Positions 26,431 through 34,839 of a DNA stretch of 64,000 bases are shown piece after piece. The stretch's first letter is position 1; the number at the start of each line of letters is the position of its first letter. The translations under genes and the position numbers were made by a program. A model generated the notes under the pieces. That model saw only the letters and a program-made list of their open reading frames with translations. It made no database searches and was not told the origin of the DNA. The stretch is taken from contig CAJUFL010000006.1 of assembly GCA_910585605.1 (NCBI GenBank), positions 44,081 to 108,080 of the forward strand. The letters are read 5' to 3'. The DNA is from an uncultured Lachnospiraceae bacterium (GTDB lineage Bacteria > Bacillota > Clostridia > Lachnospirales > Lachnospiraceae).

Positions 26431-27648
26431 TCAGTCTTTATCTTCATCCGGAATTCCGCCAGAAGATTTTTTCAATATGGCAATGGATTCTGTCAGGGTC
26501 AAAGTCCCTTTTGCTACCAGTCTGCCATCTGCTTTTTCTATTGTAACATTATTTTCCATGATTTCTACCCCTTTTTCCGTAAAACTTTTTATTTTTTTAT
26601 CAAGTCGTTTAACCAGCATTTCTTTTGCTTCCGCTTCACTATACTCCCTTGCTTCTAATGTATAGGGTGTTCTTTTAATAGATTTATAACCAAAAGGAAG
26701 ATAAAAATTATCAAAAATCCGTGCTTTATGTATCTGGGTATACGTATCATAATCTTTATTCTCCATTTTAGGAACAAATGGTGTCAGACAATAATCCAGA
26801 AAATACAACGTGACATGTGTTTTTGATTTATCGTCATACACCTTTTGATAGTATTTTAAATCTACATAATCTTCATACTCAAAAGTCGTAGTTCCATATA
26901 TGTCTCCATCTGCCGCTATATAGCTGGTTTCCATGATTTCATTGTTATCATCATAAATATAAATAGTACCGGATATCAGGATATCTCCCTTCTTAACGGT
27001 ATCATTTACTTTTGCGACAGGAGTTCCCTGTCTGGTTATCATTTTTGTTATCAAAGCATCCTTAGACGCAATGATATCCCCATTTGTAATTTCATTTTCC
27101 GTTTTCTTAGGTGCCATTCCTTCTTCCAGATAGACTGTTAGTCCTGTTCCTTTCAGCTCACAGCTGATCCATGATATCTCATCAAAATCCCTACGCAGGG
27201 ATTCTTCCAGTTTTGAACAATCTATATGGGATTTCAAGGTTCCTAAAGATACATATTCTGACTCTATCTGCTTTAAAACAGTTTCTGCTACTAATTTATC
27301 TTCGCCTGTTACTTTAACCTCCCAGACAAATAATGATAAAATGTAGACAACCGTCCCAAACAAAAGAAATCCAAGCAGAAATGCTGCCCGTTTCCTATGC
27401 TTTTTAAAAAAATATGGCAGTCCATACTTTTCAATCAGTTTTAATTTCATATTCGTCTTTTGCAAATAAGGTTTCAGCTTTAAGAGATTTTTGCGTCCGG
27501 TATAAAAAATATACCCCTGTTCGCTGCTTTCCACATCCCAGATCACCACATCATTTTTAATAATGAGATTCATGAAACGTTCCGGAGCAAAACCATAAAC
27601 CTCTGCCTTTACATATCCAAAAACGAAACGCAAAATAATTAACAGCAT
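26431..27648 (-). CDS. yqfD: sporulation protein YqfD
   Basis: 405 aa, the length expected for YqfD. The cytosolic N-terminal part (LRFVFGYVKAEVYGFAPERF) is followed by one membrane segment near residue 95 (FLLGFLLFGTVVYILSLFVW) and a FtsQ/POTRA-like extracellular part (VKVTGEDKLVAETVLKQIES, then QGTPVAKVNDTVKKGDILIS). In Bacillus yqfD is expressed in the mother cell under sigma-E. The start overlaps the end of yqfC by 10 bp, implying coupled translation. Confidence 0.93.
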   Translation of the reverse strand: MLLIILRFVFGYVKAEVYGFAPERFMNLIIKNDVVIWDVESSEQGYIFYTGRKNLLKLKPYLQKTNMKLKLIEKYGLPYFFKKHRKRAAFLLGFLLFGTVVYILSLFVWEVKVTGEDKLVAETVLKQIESEYVSLGTLKSHIDCSKLEESLRRDFDEISWISCELKGTGLTVYLEEGMAPKKTENEITNGDIIASKDALITKMITRQGTPVAKVNDTVKKGDILISGTIYIYDDNNEIMETSYIAADGDIYGTTTFEYEDYVDLKYYQKVYDDKSKTHVTLYFLDYCLTPFVPKMENKDYDTYTQIHKARIFDNFYLPFGYKSIKRTPYTLEAREYSEAEAKEMLVKRLDKKIKSFTEKGVEIMENNVTIEKADGRLVAKGTLTLTESIAILKKSSGGIPDEDKD

Positions 27649-27899
27649 ATGTCTCCATTCGATAAATAAGTTATTTTATGAATTGTTCCGGTTACTTTCA
27701 TATCGCTGCCTGAAAAATAGCATATATGCAGGTCGCACCCATAAATACGGAGTGTGACTTTTTTGCAAGCAATCACGACCTCCTCTGAAGTATATAATAA
27801 TAATCCTTTATAATTTTCTATAATGGCTTCACGATTCCCAAAAAGCCGGATTAAAACATCGCCATATATGACATCACCTGGTAATTCCAAAAAATACAC
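27639..27899 (-). CDS. yqfC: YqfC/YabP-family sporulation protein
   Basis: 86 aa of beta-rich YabP/YqfC fold: LELPGDVIYGDVLIRLFGNR, IIENYKGLLLYTSEEVVIAC and GSDMKVTGTIHKITYLSNGD, the last being the family signature. The frame is closed upstream by a stop, and the only sensible start is a GTG at 27899 with a weak ribosome site. The protein is a few residues shorter at the N-terminus than typical YqfC. A sigma-E-like promoter upstream would give a very short 5' UTR. Probably acts with YqfD during sporulation. Confidence 0.88.
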   Translation of the reverse strand: MYFLELPGDVIYGDVLIRLFGNREAIIENYKGLLLYTSEEVVIACKKVTLRIYGCDLHICYFSGSDMKVTGTIHKITYLSNGDICC

Positions 27900-27920
27900 C
27901 TGCCTGCAAGTTCTCTATTC

Positions 27921-27949
27921 AGTATATGTCCGACCCCAAACAGATATAC
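27921..27949 (-). promoter_or_regulatory. candidate sigma-E promoter of yqfC-yqfD
   Basis: On the minus strand GTATATC, 14 bp, CATATACT, close to the Bacillus sigma-E pattern (ATA-containing -35, CATAYAMT -10). yqfD is a known mother-cell gene in Bacillus. The predicted transcript start is about 15 bases before the GTG. Confidence 0.45.
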
Positions 27950-28049
27950 CAGTAAAAAAGTTTCACATACAGAACTAGTATTTTGTTAATAGTGGGTACT
28001 AATTATCAACGAAGCAAGACTCTATGCATCCAAAACAGAGCTAAAACCG

Positions 28050-28083
28050 AAAAAAGGGTTACCGCTATATAGCGATAACCCTA
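28050..28083 (-). terminator. intrinsic terminator of rpsU
   Basis: On the minus strand AGGGTTA(T)CGCTA pairs with TAGCG(G)TAACCCT and is followed by a T6 run. Starts about 12 bp after the rpsU stop. Confidence 0.88.
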
Positions 28084-28094
28084 TTACACACAAA

Positions 28095-28271
28095 TTATTT
28101 GAACTTTCTTTTTCTAGCTGCCTCTGACTTTTTCTTACGTCTAACACTAGGCTTCTCGTAATGCTCTCTCTTACGAATCTCCTGCTGAATACCAGCCTTC
28201 GCACAATTTCTCTTGAAACGACGAAGAGCGCTATCTAAAGTCTCGTTTTCTTTTACAACAACATTTGACAT
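28095..28271 (-). CDS. rpsU: 30S ribosomal protein S21
   Basis: 58 aa reading MSNVVVKENETLDSALRRFK, then AGIQQEIRKREHYEKPSVRR and a Lys/Arg-rich tail ending AARKRKFK. This is the complete bS21, which contacts the anti-Shine-Dalgarno region of 16S rRNA during initiation. GGGAGG lies 10-15 bases before the ATG. It is monocistronic with its own promoter and terminator, and its place beside yqfC matches Bacillus. Confidence 0.97.
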   Translation of the reverse strand: MSNVVVKENETLDSALRRFKRNCAKAGIQQEIRKREHYEKPSVRRKKKSEAARKRKFK

Positions 28272-28345
28272 ACTCTCACCCGACCTCCCTTCAGTTGCAT
28301 ATTGTGTCTGCCATACAACCTTGGGTTATTTAAAACACAAATAAG

Positions 28346-28373
28346 ATTATAGCATAAAATTCCAATACGTCAA
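28346..28373 (-). promoter_or_regulatory. sigma-A promoter of rpsU
   Basis: TTGACG, 16 bp, TATAAT with an extended TGC before the -10, on the minus strand about 75 bp before the rpsU ATG. Confidence 0.8.
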
Positions 28374-28401
28374 TACTTTTTTAGTAATACCTGTTATCGT
28401 T

Positions 28402-29379
28402 TTAAAAATTATCCAGTAATGATTTATAAAATTCGCAATAATCATTTCGGTTTTCAGATGTGAAAGTCATTGCCTCACGAGGATGGCGGTTCAGTTGTCC
28501 GGTAAACATATATTGAAGGTCATAGCCCCAGACAACACCCTGCTGCTTAAGCGGTATCATATATTTTTCTATAAAAGTCAGTAGACTGTACAGGCTGTAT
28601 TTCGGATTCTTGAGAAACCCAAGAAGAAGCTCCATCGCACAATTTCCAGCTCCTCTTCCCATTCCCTGTGCTGTTGCATCAAGATAGGAAACACCGTAAG
28701 AAAGTGTTTCAATTGTATTGGCAAAAGCAAGATTTTGATTATTATGAGCATGAAATCCAACCTTTTTTCCAGCCTTTTCAGCAATATCAAGATATGTTTT
28801 AGCAAGTGCCGCTGCATTTTCGGGATATAACGAACCATAACTATCTACCAGATAAATGACATCTACACTAGAGCCTGACAACATATCCAGGGCTTCTTCT
28901 ACCTGATTTAAGTTTGCCTGTGAAATTGCCATGATATTACAAGTTGTTTCATAACCAAGTTCATGAAAATATTCTATCATTTCAATTGCAGCCGGTATCT
29001 GATGTATATAACAAGCCACACGTACCATATCAATAACGCTCTCACATTTAGGCAGAAAATCCTTCCTAAAATCACACCTTCCAACATCTGCCATAACTGC
29101 GATTTTCATATCAGAAATATTGTCTCCGACAATTGCCCGGATATCTTCTTCATTACAGAACTTCCACTTTCCAAAATCACTTTCTTTAAAAAGTGTCTTA
29201 CTTGCTTTGTAACCAAATTCCATATAGTCTACACCGCTTTTAATATTTGACTTATAAAGCTCGGTAACAAATTCATCTGTAAACTCAAAATTATTGCAAA
29301 GTCCTCCATCTCGTATTGTTGCGTCAAGAACTTTAATATCATCCCGAAAATTCATCAAATTCCCTTTTCTTGCAGTCAT
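28402..29379 (-). CDS. DRE-TIM metallolyase-type aldolase (HMGL-like)
   Basis: 325 aa. The N-terminal VLDATIRDGGLCNNFEFTDEF matches the D-x-T-x-R-D-G metal and catalytic signature of the HMG-CoA lyase/4-hydroxy-2-oxovalerate aldolase superfamily. The HxH metal ligands appear in KVGFHAHNNQNLAFAN, and GMGRGAGNCAMELLLGFL is the conserved glycine-rich loop. The C-terminal DmpG communication domain is absent. First ATG has GAGGAGG upstream. Homologues occur beside sugar or polysaccharide genes, but here it stands alone with its own promoter and structured leader. Substrate unknown. Confidence 0.85.
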   Translation of the reverse strand: MTARKGNLMNFRDDIKVLDATIRDGGLCNNFEFTDEFVTELYKSNIKSGVDYMEFGYKASKTLFKESDFGKWKFCNEEDIRAIVGDNISDMKIAVMADVGRCDFRKDFLPKCESVIDMVRVACYIHQIPAAIEMIEYFHELGYETTCNIMAISQANLNQVEEALDMLSGSSVDVIYLVDSYGSLYPENAAALAKTYLDIAEKAGKKVGFHAHNNQNLAFANTIETLSYGVSYLDATAQGMGRGAGNCAMELLLGFLKNPKYSLYSLLTFIEKYMIPLKQQGVVWGYDLQYMFTGQLNRHPREAMTFTSENRNDYCEFYKSLLDNF

Positions 29380-29405
29380 CTCTTGTTCCTCCTCATAATC
29401 TTTGT

Positions 29406-29490
29406 GTAACCGGTTTCCTTTACAAATCGGTTATCCCACATCCACTATTGCAAAACCAGCACGACACTTTACCACTTTAAAGCGTGTCAG
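29406..29490 (-). promoter_or_regulatory. structured leader of the aldolase gene
   Basis: Two hairpins follow the promoter: GACAC/GTGTC plus TTTA/TAAA (29463-29488), and TAACCG/CGGTTA (29407-29433). The second lies immediately before the ribosome binding site. The leader is about 110 nt. Function is inferred only from structure and position. Confidence 0.4.
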
Positions 29491-29501
29491 TAATTGCCAT
29501 A

Positions 29502-29530
29502 AGTATAGCACCATTGCAATAATCTGTCAA
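29502..29530 (-). promoter_or_regulatory. sigma-A promoter of the aldolase gene
   Basis: TTGACA, 17 bp, TATACT with extended TGC on the minus strand. Near-consensus. Confidence 0.8.
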
Positions 29531-29612
29531 TTCTTTGAGTTTCCAAACAGCATCGAAAGGAAAATTCCATTTGTGACACACCAAGATCACGAAGTTATCC
29601 CATAATAAATCA

Positions 29613-29945
29613 TTACGGTCTTGATGAAACCAGCATAGCATCCGCAGTTCCGTCTACATACCAATTTAATGTCAGTTTTTCTCCTCCATCGTTAATGTAT
29701 CTCTCTTCTTTTATCTTATTATCTTCCGGGATATCCCATTCTACTACATATTCTCTTCTACAACCCTTTGATTCAAAAAATTCTTTTGTATCTTCCCACG
29801 CATAAGGATCATTTTCAAAGGATACCTTTGGAGATGGTATATTTTTGTCAGTATTGACATTAAAATAATAATATATTGCCAGAATTCCCAGCAAAAATAA
29901 TATCAATATTATCAAAAAGCAAATAACAGCAGTTCTTTTCTTCAT
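29613..29945 (-). CDS. small membrane-anchored extracellular protein
   Basis: 110 aa: Lys/Arg start, one long hydrophobic segment at about residues 7-28 (ICFLIILILFLLGILAIYYY), then a charged extracellular domain rich in Glu, Asp and Trp (DPYAWEDTKEFFESKG, VEWDIPEDNKIKEERY, LTLNWYVDGTADAM). No cysteine lipobox. I do not recognise the family. It follows the secreted protein gene by 20 bp and is likely cotranscribed with it. Confidence 0.65.
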   Translation of the reverse strand: MKKRTAVICFLIILILFLLGILAIYYYFNVNTDKNIPSPKVSFENDPYAWEDTKEFFESKGCRREYVVEWDIPEDNKIKEERYINDGGEKLTLNWYVDGTADAMLVSSRP

Positions 29946-29965
29946 ATTTTCTCCTAATACTTATA

Positions 29966-30448
29966 TCAATAATATACATTACCATTGTTATAACATTTAA
30001 ATTTATTTGTCCTAGTACTAATTTTAGTACCATTTTTATATGTAGTAAATGACAAACTAGCAGTTGCTGGATTTCCATTTGAACTTGATGTAGAAAAATT
30101 ACCAACAGAATAAGGAGCTTCCACATATTGAACACTGTATGTATTCGAAGTAATACGTGCTTTGCCATCACTATAACCATATGAAAAACCAACTGTATGT
30201 GAAACAGAAAGAACCGTACAATCCGCAACTTTCAAATGTAAATATATAGTCTTACCACGTGATTGAACTGCTTTGGTTGAAGATTCCTGTTTTTCGTATA
30301 CATACCATGTTGAAAATTCATCTAACGGTATACAGTCAATCAGTCTCATTTCTTCCCCTTTTTCTTGAGCTTTGACAATATCCAAATCTCCCCAGTTAGA
30401 TATAAAAATTGCAAATACCATCATTAACGTAACAAAAATTTTTTTCAT
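29966..30448 (-). CDS. secreted protein of unknown function
   Basis: 160 aa with a signal peptide (MKKIFVTLMMVFAIFISNWG, likely cut after VKA near residue 27). The mature part has alternating polar/hydrophobic strands (TIYLHLKVADCTVLSVSHTV, FSYGYSDGKARITSNTYSV), a Ser/Asn-rich stretch and a C-terminal TYKNGTKISTRTNKFKCYNN ending NVYY, consistent with a small beta-sandwich. Two Cys could pair. GGAGG precedes the ATG and a strong promoter lies just upstream. Family and role unknown; an exported effector, adhesin or peptide-like factor are all possible. Confidence 0.7.
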   Translation of the reverse strand: MKKIFVTLMMVFAIFISNWGDLDIVKAQEKGEEMRLIDCIPLDEFSTWYVYEKQESSTKAVQSRGKTIYLHLKVADCTVLSVSHTVGFSYGYSDGKARITSNTYSVQYVEAPYSVGNFSTSSSNGNPATASLSFTTYKNGTKISTRTNKFKCYNNGNVYY

Positions 30449-30485
30449 ACAAATCTACCTCCATATATTATATTTTATAAATGCA

Positions 30486-30514
30486 ATTGTATACCATGTT
30501 TTTATATATGTCAA
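30486..30514 (-). promoter_or_regulatory. sigma-A promoter of the secreted protein pair
   Basis: TTGACA, 17 bp, TACAAT on the minus strand, about 37 bp before the ATG. Confidence 0.75.
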
Positions 30515-30576
30515 CAGTTGGTATGAAATTAATAGCCGCCAAATTTTTTATGAATTATGCTTAATTGTTTAGAAAA

Positions 30577-30627
30577 TAAAAAAAGGATATTCTTGAAAAC
30601 CATTCAAATGCCTTCAAAAATATCCTC
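30577..30627 (-). terminator. intrinsic terminator of alaS
   Basis: On the minus strand GGATATT(TTTGAA) pairs with (TTCAAG)AATATCC, followed by a T7 run. Begins about 16 bp after the alaS stop. Confidence 0.85.
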
Positions 30628-30642
30628 TCTAATGAAATTGCC

Positions 30643-33279
30643 CTATCCCAGCTGATTTGCAGCAACTTCTTTTGCCTTCATAATCGCATCATTTATTCCA
30701 GCAGGATTCTTACCTCCTGCCTGTGCCATGTTCGGACGTCCGCCGCCACCGCCGCCCACAAGTGGTGCGATTTCTTTAATCAGATTACCTGCATGGGCCC
30801 CCATCTTAACCGCTCCATCCGTTGCCATAGCGATCAGGTTTACTTTCCCGTCATTTGCAGAGGCAATCACTATGATTCCTTCCACAACCTTTGCCTTTAA
30901 CTGGTCTCCTAAATCCCTCAGTCCATTCATATCAACACCTTCTACCGCTGTTGCAATAATATTGTAATCACCAACCGCTACCATATCCGATGTTACATCT
31001 CCTAATGACTCATTTGCAAGCTTGGCCTTCAGGGATTCATTTTCAGATGTCAGTTCTTTCATCTGTGCCAACATATGCGTTAATTTATCTACCAGCTGTT
31101 CCGGACCTGCTTTCAGCAAGTGTGCCGCCTCTGTCATTCTGGATTCCATTTCCCTGTAATAAGAAAATACGCCCTCACCGGTTAAGGCTTCTATACGTCT
31201 CACACCGGAAGCAATACCTGATTCGGAAACAATCTTAAAGGTAGTAATTGCACCGGTATTCTTAACATGTGTACCACCGCATAACTCTATTGAAAAATCA
31301 GACATATTGACAACTCTTACCACATCACCGTATTTCTCACCAAACAATGCCATGGCACCCGTCTTTTTCGCCTCTTCAATCGTCATCTCTGCAATATTAA
31401 CCGGCTGTGCCTTTGCAATCTCTTCGTTTACAATTGCTTCCACTTTTGCAATCTCCTCCACTGTCATAGGAGAAAAATGAGAAAAGTCAAAACGCAGGCG
31501 GTCAGGAGTTACCAGAGAACCCTTCTGCTCAACATGATTACCCAGAACCATCTTGAGTGCTTTTTGCAGAAGATGGGTTGCACTGTGGTTCTTACAGGTG
31601 TCTGATCTGTTTTTGCTGTTAATCTGAAGGTTGACCAAATCACCTGTCTTAAACATACCTTTTGTCACGATACCGACATGTCCGTATTTGCCGCCTTTTA
31701 ATTTAATAGTATCCTTTACGACAAATTCAGCAGCATCCGTCTTGATCACACCCGTATCTCCCTGCTGTCCACCCATGGTAGCATAAAACGGCGTCTTCTC
31801 CACAAACAGGGTAGCCTCATCTCCCTCTGCAATTGCTTCTACAACAGCATCTGTTGTAAGAACTGTAATCTTAGATGTGAAATTGTCATTGTCATATCCC
31901 ACAAATTCCGTTGTAACGGAAGGATCAATATCATCATATACCGTTGCATCTGCACCCATATAATTGGTTTCTTTACGGGCTGTACGTGCTTTTACACGCT
32001 GTTCTTCCATACAGACCTTAAATCCATCTTCATCTATACGGTATCCCTTTTCTTCCATAATTTCTTTTGTCAGATCAACAGGAAAACCATAGGTATCATA
32101 AAGCTTAAACACATCTGCCCCGGATAATGTCTTCTCTTCCTTCTTTGCAAGTATTTCTTCCATTTCTGCAAGAATGGCAAGTCCCTGGTCAATGGTCTTA
32201 TTAAACTGGTTTTCTTCCTGTGTCAGTACCCGGAAAATAAATTCTTTCTTTTCCTCTAATTCAGGATATCCGTCCTTGGAACCTTCAATTACGGTCTCAC
32301 TAAGCTTCGCAAGAAATGTTCCACTAATTCCAAGTAAACGTCCGTGTCTTGCAGCACGGCGAATCAGCCGCCTAAGTACATAACCTCTTCCTTCATTAGA
32401 TGGCATAATACCATCTGAAATCATAAATGTCGCAGAACGGATATGGTCTGTAATCAAACGAATCGATATATCCTTATCAGCATCCTCATGATAAACTGAA
32501 CCTGCAAGTTCACATACTTTATTCCGAAGTGCTTCAATCGTATCCACGTCAAAAATAGAATCTACATCCTGAACTACCACAGCAAGACGTTCCAATCCCA
32601 TACCAGTATCAATATTTTTATTTTCTAATTCCGTATAATTACCATGTCCGTCATTATCGAACTGGGTAAATACATTATTCCAGATTTCAATATAGCGGTC
32701 ACAATCACAGCCTACTGTACAGTCCGGCTTACCACAGCCGTATTTTTCTCCACGGTCATAATATATTTCAGAACAGGGACCGCAGGGACCGGAACCGTGC
32801 TCCCAGAAATTATCTTCCTTTCCAAAACGGAAAATTCTCTCCTTCGGAATTCCAATCATATGATTCCATAAATCAAATGCTTCATCATCTTCTAAATATA
32901 CAGACGGATAAAGACGCTCCGGATCCATTCCCAGCACTTCGGTAAGAAATTCCCATGACCATGAAATCGCTTCTTTTTTAAAATAATCACCGAAGGAAAA
33001 ATTACCTAACATCTCAAAAAATGTACCATGGCGTGCTGTTTTCCCCACATTCTCGATATCACCGGTACGAATACATTTCTGGCATGTCGTTACCCTTTTC
33101 TTGGGCGGAATCTCCTGTCCCGTAAAATATGGCTTAAGAGGTGCCATACCTGCATTGATCAGCAATAACGAATTATCATTATGTGGAACTAACGAAAAGC
33201 TGTTCATCTTCAGATGATCCTTGCTCTCAAAAAAGTCCAGATACATTTTTCTTAGTTCATTTAAACCGTATTTTTTCAC
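30643..33279 (-). CDS. alaS: alanyl-tRNA synthetase
   Basis: 878 aa, full length. Class II core with RTGDIENVGKTARHGTFFEM and FGKEDNFWEHGSGPCGPCSE; editing domain with HSATHLLQKAL and ELCGGTHVKNTG (zinc ligands); C-Ala domain ending in the glycine-rich GGGGGGRPNMAQAGG. Charges tRNA-Ala and edits Ser/Gly misacylation. Start is GTG with AGGA upstream. The gene follows the small membrane protein at the end of the histidine operon, without a visible T-box or separate strong promoter, so readthrough from the operon is possible. Confidence 0.98.
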   Translation of the reverse strand: MKKYGLNELRKMYLDFFESKDHLKMNSFSLVPHNDNSLLLINAGMAPLKPYFTGQEIPPKKRVTTCQKCIRTGDIENVGKTARHGTFFEMLGNFSFGDYFKKEAISWSWEFLTEVLGMDPERLYPSVYLEDDEAFDLWNHMIGIPKERIFRFGKEDNFWEHGSGPCGPCSEIYYDRGEKYGCGKPDCTVGCDCDRYIEIWNNVFTQFDNDGHGNYTELENKNIDTGMGLERLAVVVQDVDSIFDVDTIEALRNKVCELAGSVYHEDADKDISIRLITDHIRSATFMISDGIMPSNEGRGYVLRRLIRRAARHGRLLGISGTFLAKLSETVIEGSKDGYPELEEKKEFIFRVLTQEENQFNKTIDQGLAILAEMEEILAKKEEKTLSGADVFKLYDTYGFPVDLTKEIMEEKGYRIDEDGFKVCMEEQRVKARTARKETNYMGADATVYDDIDPSVTTEFVGYDNDNFTSKITVLTTDAVVEAIAEGDEATLFVEKTPFYATMGGQQGDTGVIKTDAAEFVVKDTIKLKGGKYGHVGIVTKGMFKTGDLVNLQINSKNRSDTCKNHSATHLLQKALKMVLGNHVEQKGSLVTPDRLRFDFSHFSPMTVEEIAKVEAIVNEEIAKAQPVNIAEMTIEEAKKTGAMALFGEKYGDVVRVVNMSDFSIELCGGTHVKNTGAITTFKIVSESGIASGVRRIEALTGEGVFSYYREMESRMTEAAHLLKAGPEQLVDKLTHMLAQMKELTSENESLKAKLANESLGDVTSDMVAVGDYNIIATAVEGVDMNGLRDLGDQLKAKVVEGIIVIASANDGKVNLIAMATDGAVKMGAHAGNLIKEIAPLVGGGGGGRPNMAQAGGKNPAGINDAIMKAKEVAANQLG

Positions 33280-33328
33280 ATCTTTGTCCTCACTTATACG
33301 CTAATATTTCTTTAATTGAGCCGTTTAA

Positions 33329-33484
33329 CTATGCTTCGCTGTCTGCATTATTTTCTGTCATACCTGCATCCTTTGCAAGCTTATTCTTCTTATATTTAAT
33401 ACCAAACATAATACCTGCAAAAGCAATCAGACCCAGTGCGACAAATTTAATAAGATACATTACAAATTCATTTAACAATAACAT
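33329..33484 (-). CDS. small single-pass membrane protein (51 aa)
   Basis: Reads MLLLNEFVMYLIKFVALGLI, AFAGIMFGIKYKKNKLAKDA and GMTENNADSEA: one membrane helix of about 25 residues, a basic cytoplasmic anchor and an acidic tail. GGAGG lies seven bases before the ATG. It starts 17 bp after the hisIE fusion and precedes alaS by 49 bp, all on one strand. Function unknown. Confidence 0.75.
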   Translation of the reverse strand: MLLLNEFVMYLIKFVALGLIAFAGIMFGIKYKKNKLAKDAGMTENNADSEA

Positions 33485-33501
33485 ATTCATTCCTCCATTT
33501 T

Positions 33502-34755
33502 CTAATGTCTGTTGTCAAGTTCTTTTGTGATATCCTCCCATGTAACGCCCTTTTCCACCATTAATACCATACAATGATAGAGAAAATCGGATATCTCATA
33601 TTTGATTTCTTCCGGATCAGGGTTTTTGGCAGCAATTACAATCTCTGTACATTCCTCCCCGACCTTTTTTAATATTTTATCAATTCCCTTTTCAAACAGG
33701 TAATTGGTATAAGAACCTTCCTTTGGATTTTCTTTCCGATTCTTAATGACATCATACACCTGATTAAAAACTGTAAGGGGATTGGTATCATCATACTCTT
33801 TCCTGGCAAGAGATGTAAAAAAACAGGTAGGATTGCCTGTATGACAGGCGGCTCCAATCTGGGAAACCTTTGCCAGAATGGTATCCTTATCACAATCAAT
33901 GGTAAGTTCCTTTACAAACTGGAAATGTCCACTTTCCTCACCTTTCATCCATAACTTTTCCCTGCTTCTGGAATAGTAAGTCATTCTTCCGGTTTCCAGT
34001 GTCTTATTATAAGACTCTTTGTTCATGTAGGCCATCATCAATACTTCCTGCGTCTTATAATCCTGCACAATACACGGAATCAGTCCATTGTTATCCAGTT
34101 TGAAAGTATCAAAGTCCAAAGCACTTTCAAAAGTATTTACTTTTATATTATGACCGGCCAGATGTTGCTTTAATGCCATCATATCAATAGCTTCATGACC
34201 AGTATAAAGAACCGCTTGTGCGCCCGTTCCAGTAACCGCTTCCATCACTTCATCATAATCCGAACGTTCTACACTGATCATGATCGGAATGTCAATTCCC
34301 TCTTTTATTTCTCTTACCCTCTGTTCCATGCCATTTTTATAACCTAACAGCCATATGCCGCCTGCTCCCATTTCCTCACAATGGACAGCAAATTCAACAG
34401 CATCAATATCAGAGAGTTCAATGGCAACTCCTATTTTATCTTTACCAAAACGTTCTGATACTTCTTTCACAAAATGGATGTCCAGCTTTGCAGCATGCTT
34501 CATATATACCATGGCTGCTCCTGCATAAAGCATTTTTTTGACATCCTCTAATCTTTTCACGCCTCCTCCGACGATCAATGGAACCTCTGCTGCTTTGGCA
34601 ATTGCTTTTAATCTCTCAATATCAGGCTCCCTGTTTTCTTCAATCGCACTCATATCCATATAAGCAATTTCATCGGCTCCTCCGTTGGAATAGCTCACCG
34701 CAGCATCTAAAGCATCCGCTTTATCTAACTGGGCAATTAATTTTACGTAACTCAT
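33502..34755 (-). CDS. hisIE: HisF-like / HisI / HisE three-domain protein
   Basis: 417 aa. Residues 215-310 are phosphoribosyl-AMP cyclohydrolase (EVLMMAYMNKES, TIDCDKDTILAKVSQIGAAC HTGNPTCFF with Zn/Mg ligands). Residues 325-415 are phosphoribosyl-ATP pyrophosphatase (YLFEKGIDKILKKVGEECTE, EISDFLYHCMVLM). Together they catalyse steps 2 and 3 of histidine synthesis. Residues 1-205 are an extra HisA/HisF-like barrel (NGGADEIAYMDMSAIEENRE, PLIVGGGVKRLED) that lacks the KDGRVVKG phosphate/catalytic strand and the second catalytic Asp. It is probably not an active cyclase; a structural or channelling role is possible. Confidence 0.93.
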   Translation of the reverse strand: MSYVKLIAQLDKADALDAAVSYSNGGADEIAYMDMSAIEENREPDIERLKAIAKAAEVPLIVGGGVKRLEDVKKMLYAGAAMVYMKHAAKLDIHFVKEVSERFGKDKIGVAIELSDIDAVEFAVHCEEMGAGGIWLLGYKNGMEQRVREIKEGIDIPIMISVERSDYDEVMEAVTGTGAQAVLYTGHEAIDMMALKQHLAGHNIKVNTFESALDFDTFKLDNNGLIPCIVQDYKTQEVLMMAYMNKESYNKTLETGRMTYYSRSREKLWMKGEESGHFQFVKELTIDCDKDTILAKVSQIGAACHTGNPTCFFTSLARKEYDDTNPLTVFNQVYDVIKNRKENPKEGSYTNYLFEKGIDKILKKVGEECTEIVIAAKNPDPEEIKYEISDFLYHCMVLMVEKGVTWEDITKELDNRH

Positions 34756-34839
34756 AATCTCCTCCAGGTTTCTTGTAATATGGTATCTTACTCACAACAG
34801 GTATTGAAAAAACACCTTCAGGTAAGTTATTTTTCATTA

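Noticed and set aside
28022..28204. 60-codon open frame on the minus strand in another frame of rpsU
   Set aside because: The rpsU frame gives a perfect S21 with ribosome site, promoter and terminator; the longer frame is a shadow running through the terminator.
10355..28315. 13-base match GTCTGCCATACAA at 10.4 kb and 28.3 kb
   Set aside because: Matches of this length are expected many times by chance in 64 kb of AT-rich DNA, and the surrounding sequences do not align.
33280..33328. T-box riboswitch for alaS or trpS
   Set aside because: The gap before alaS is only 49 bp, and the trpS leader lacks the conserved T-box sequence; neither shows specifier and antiterminator elements.
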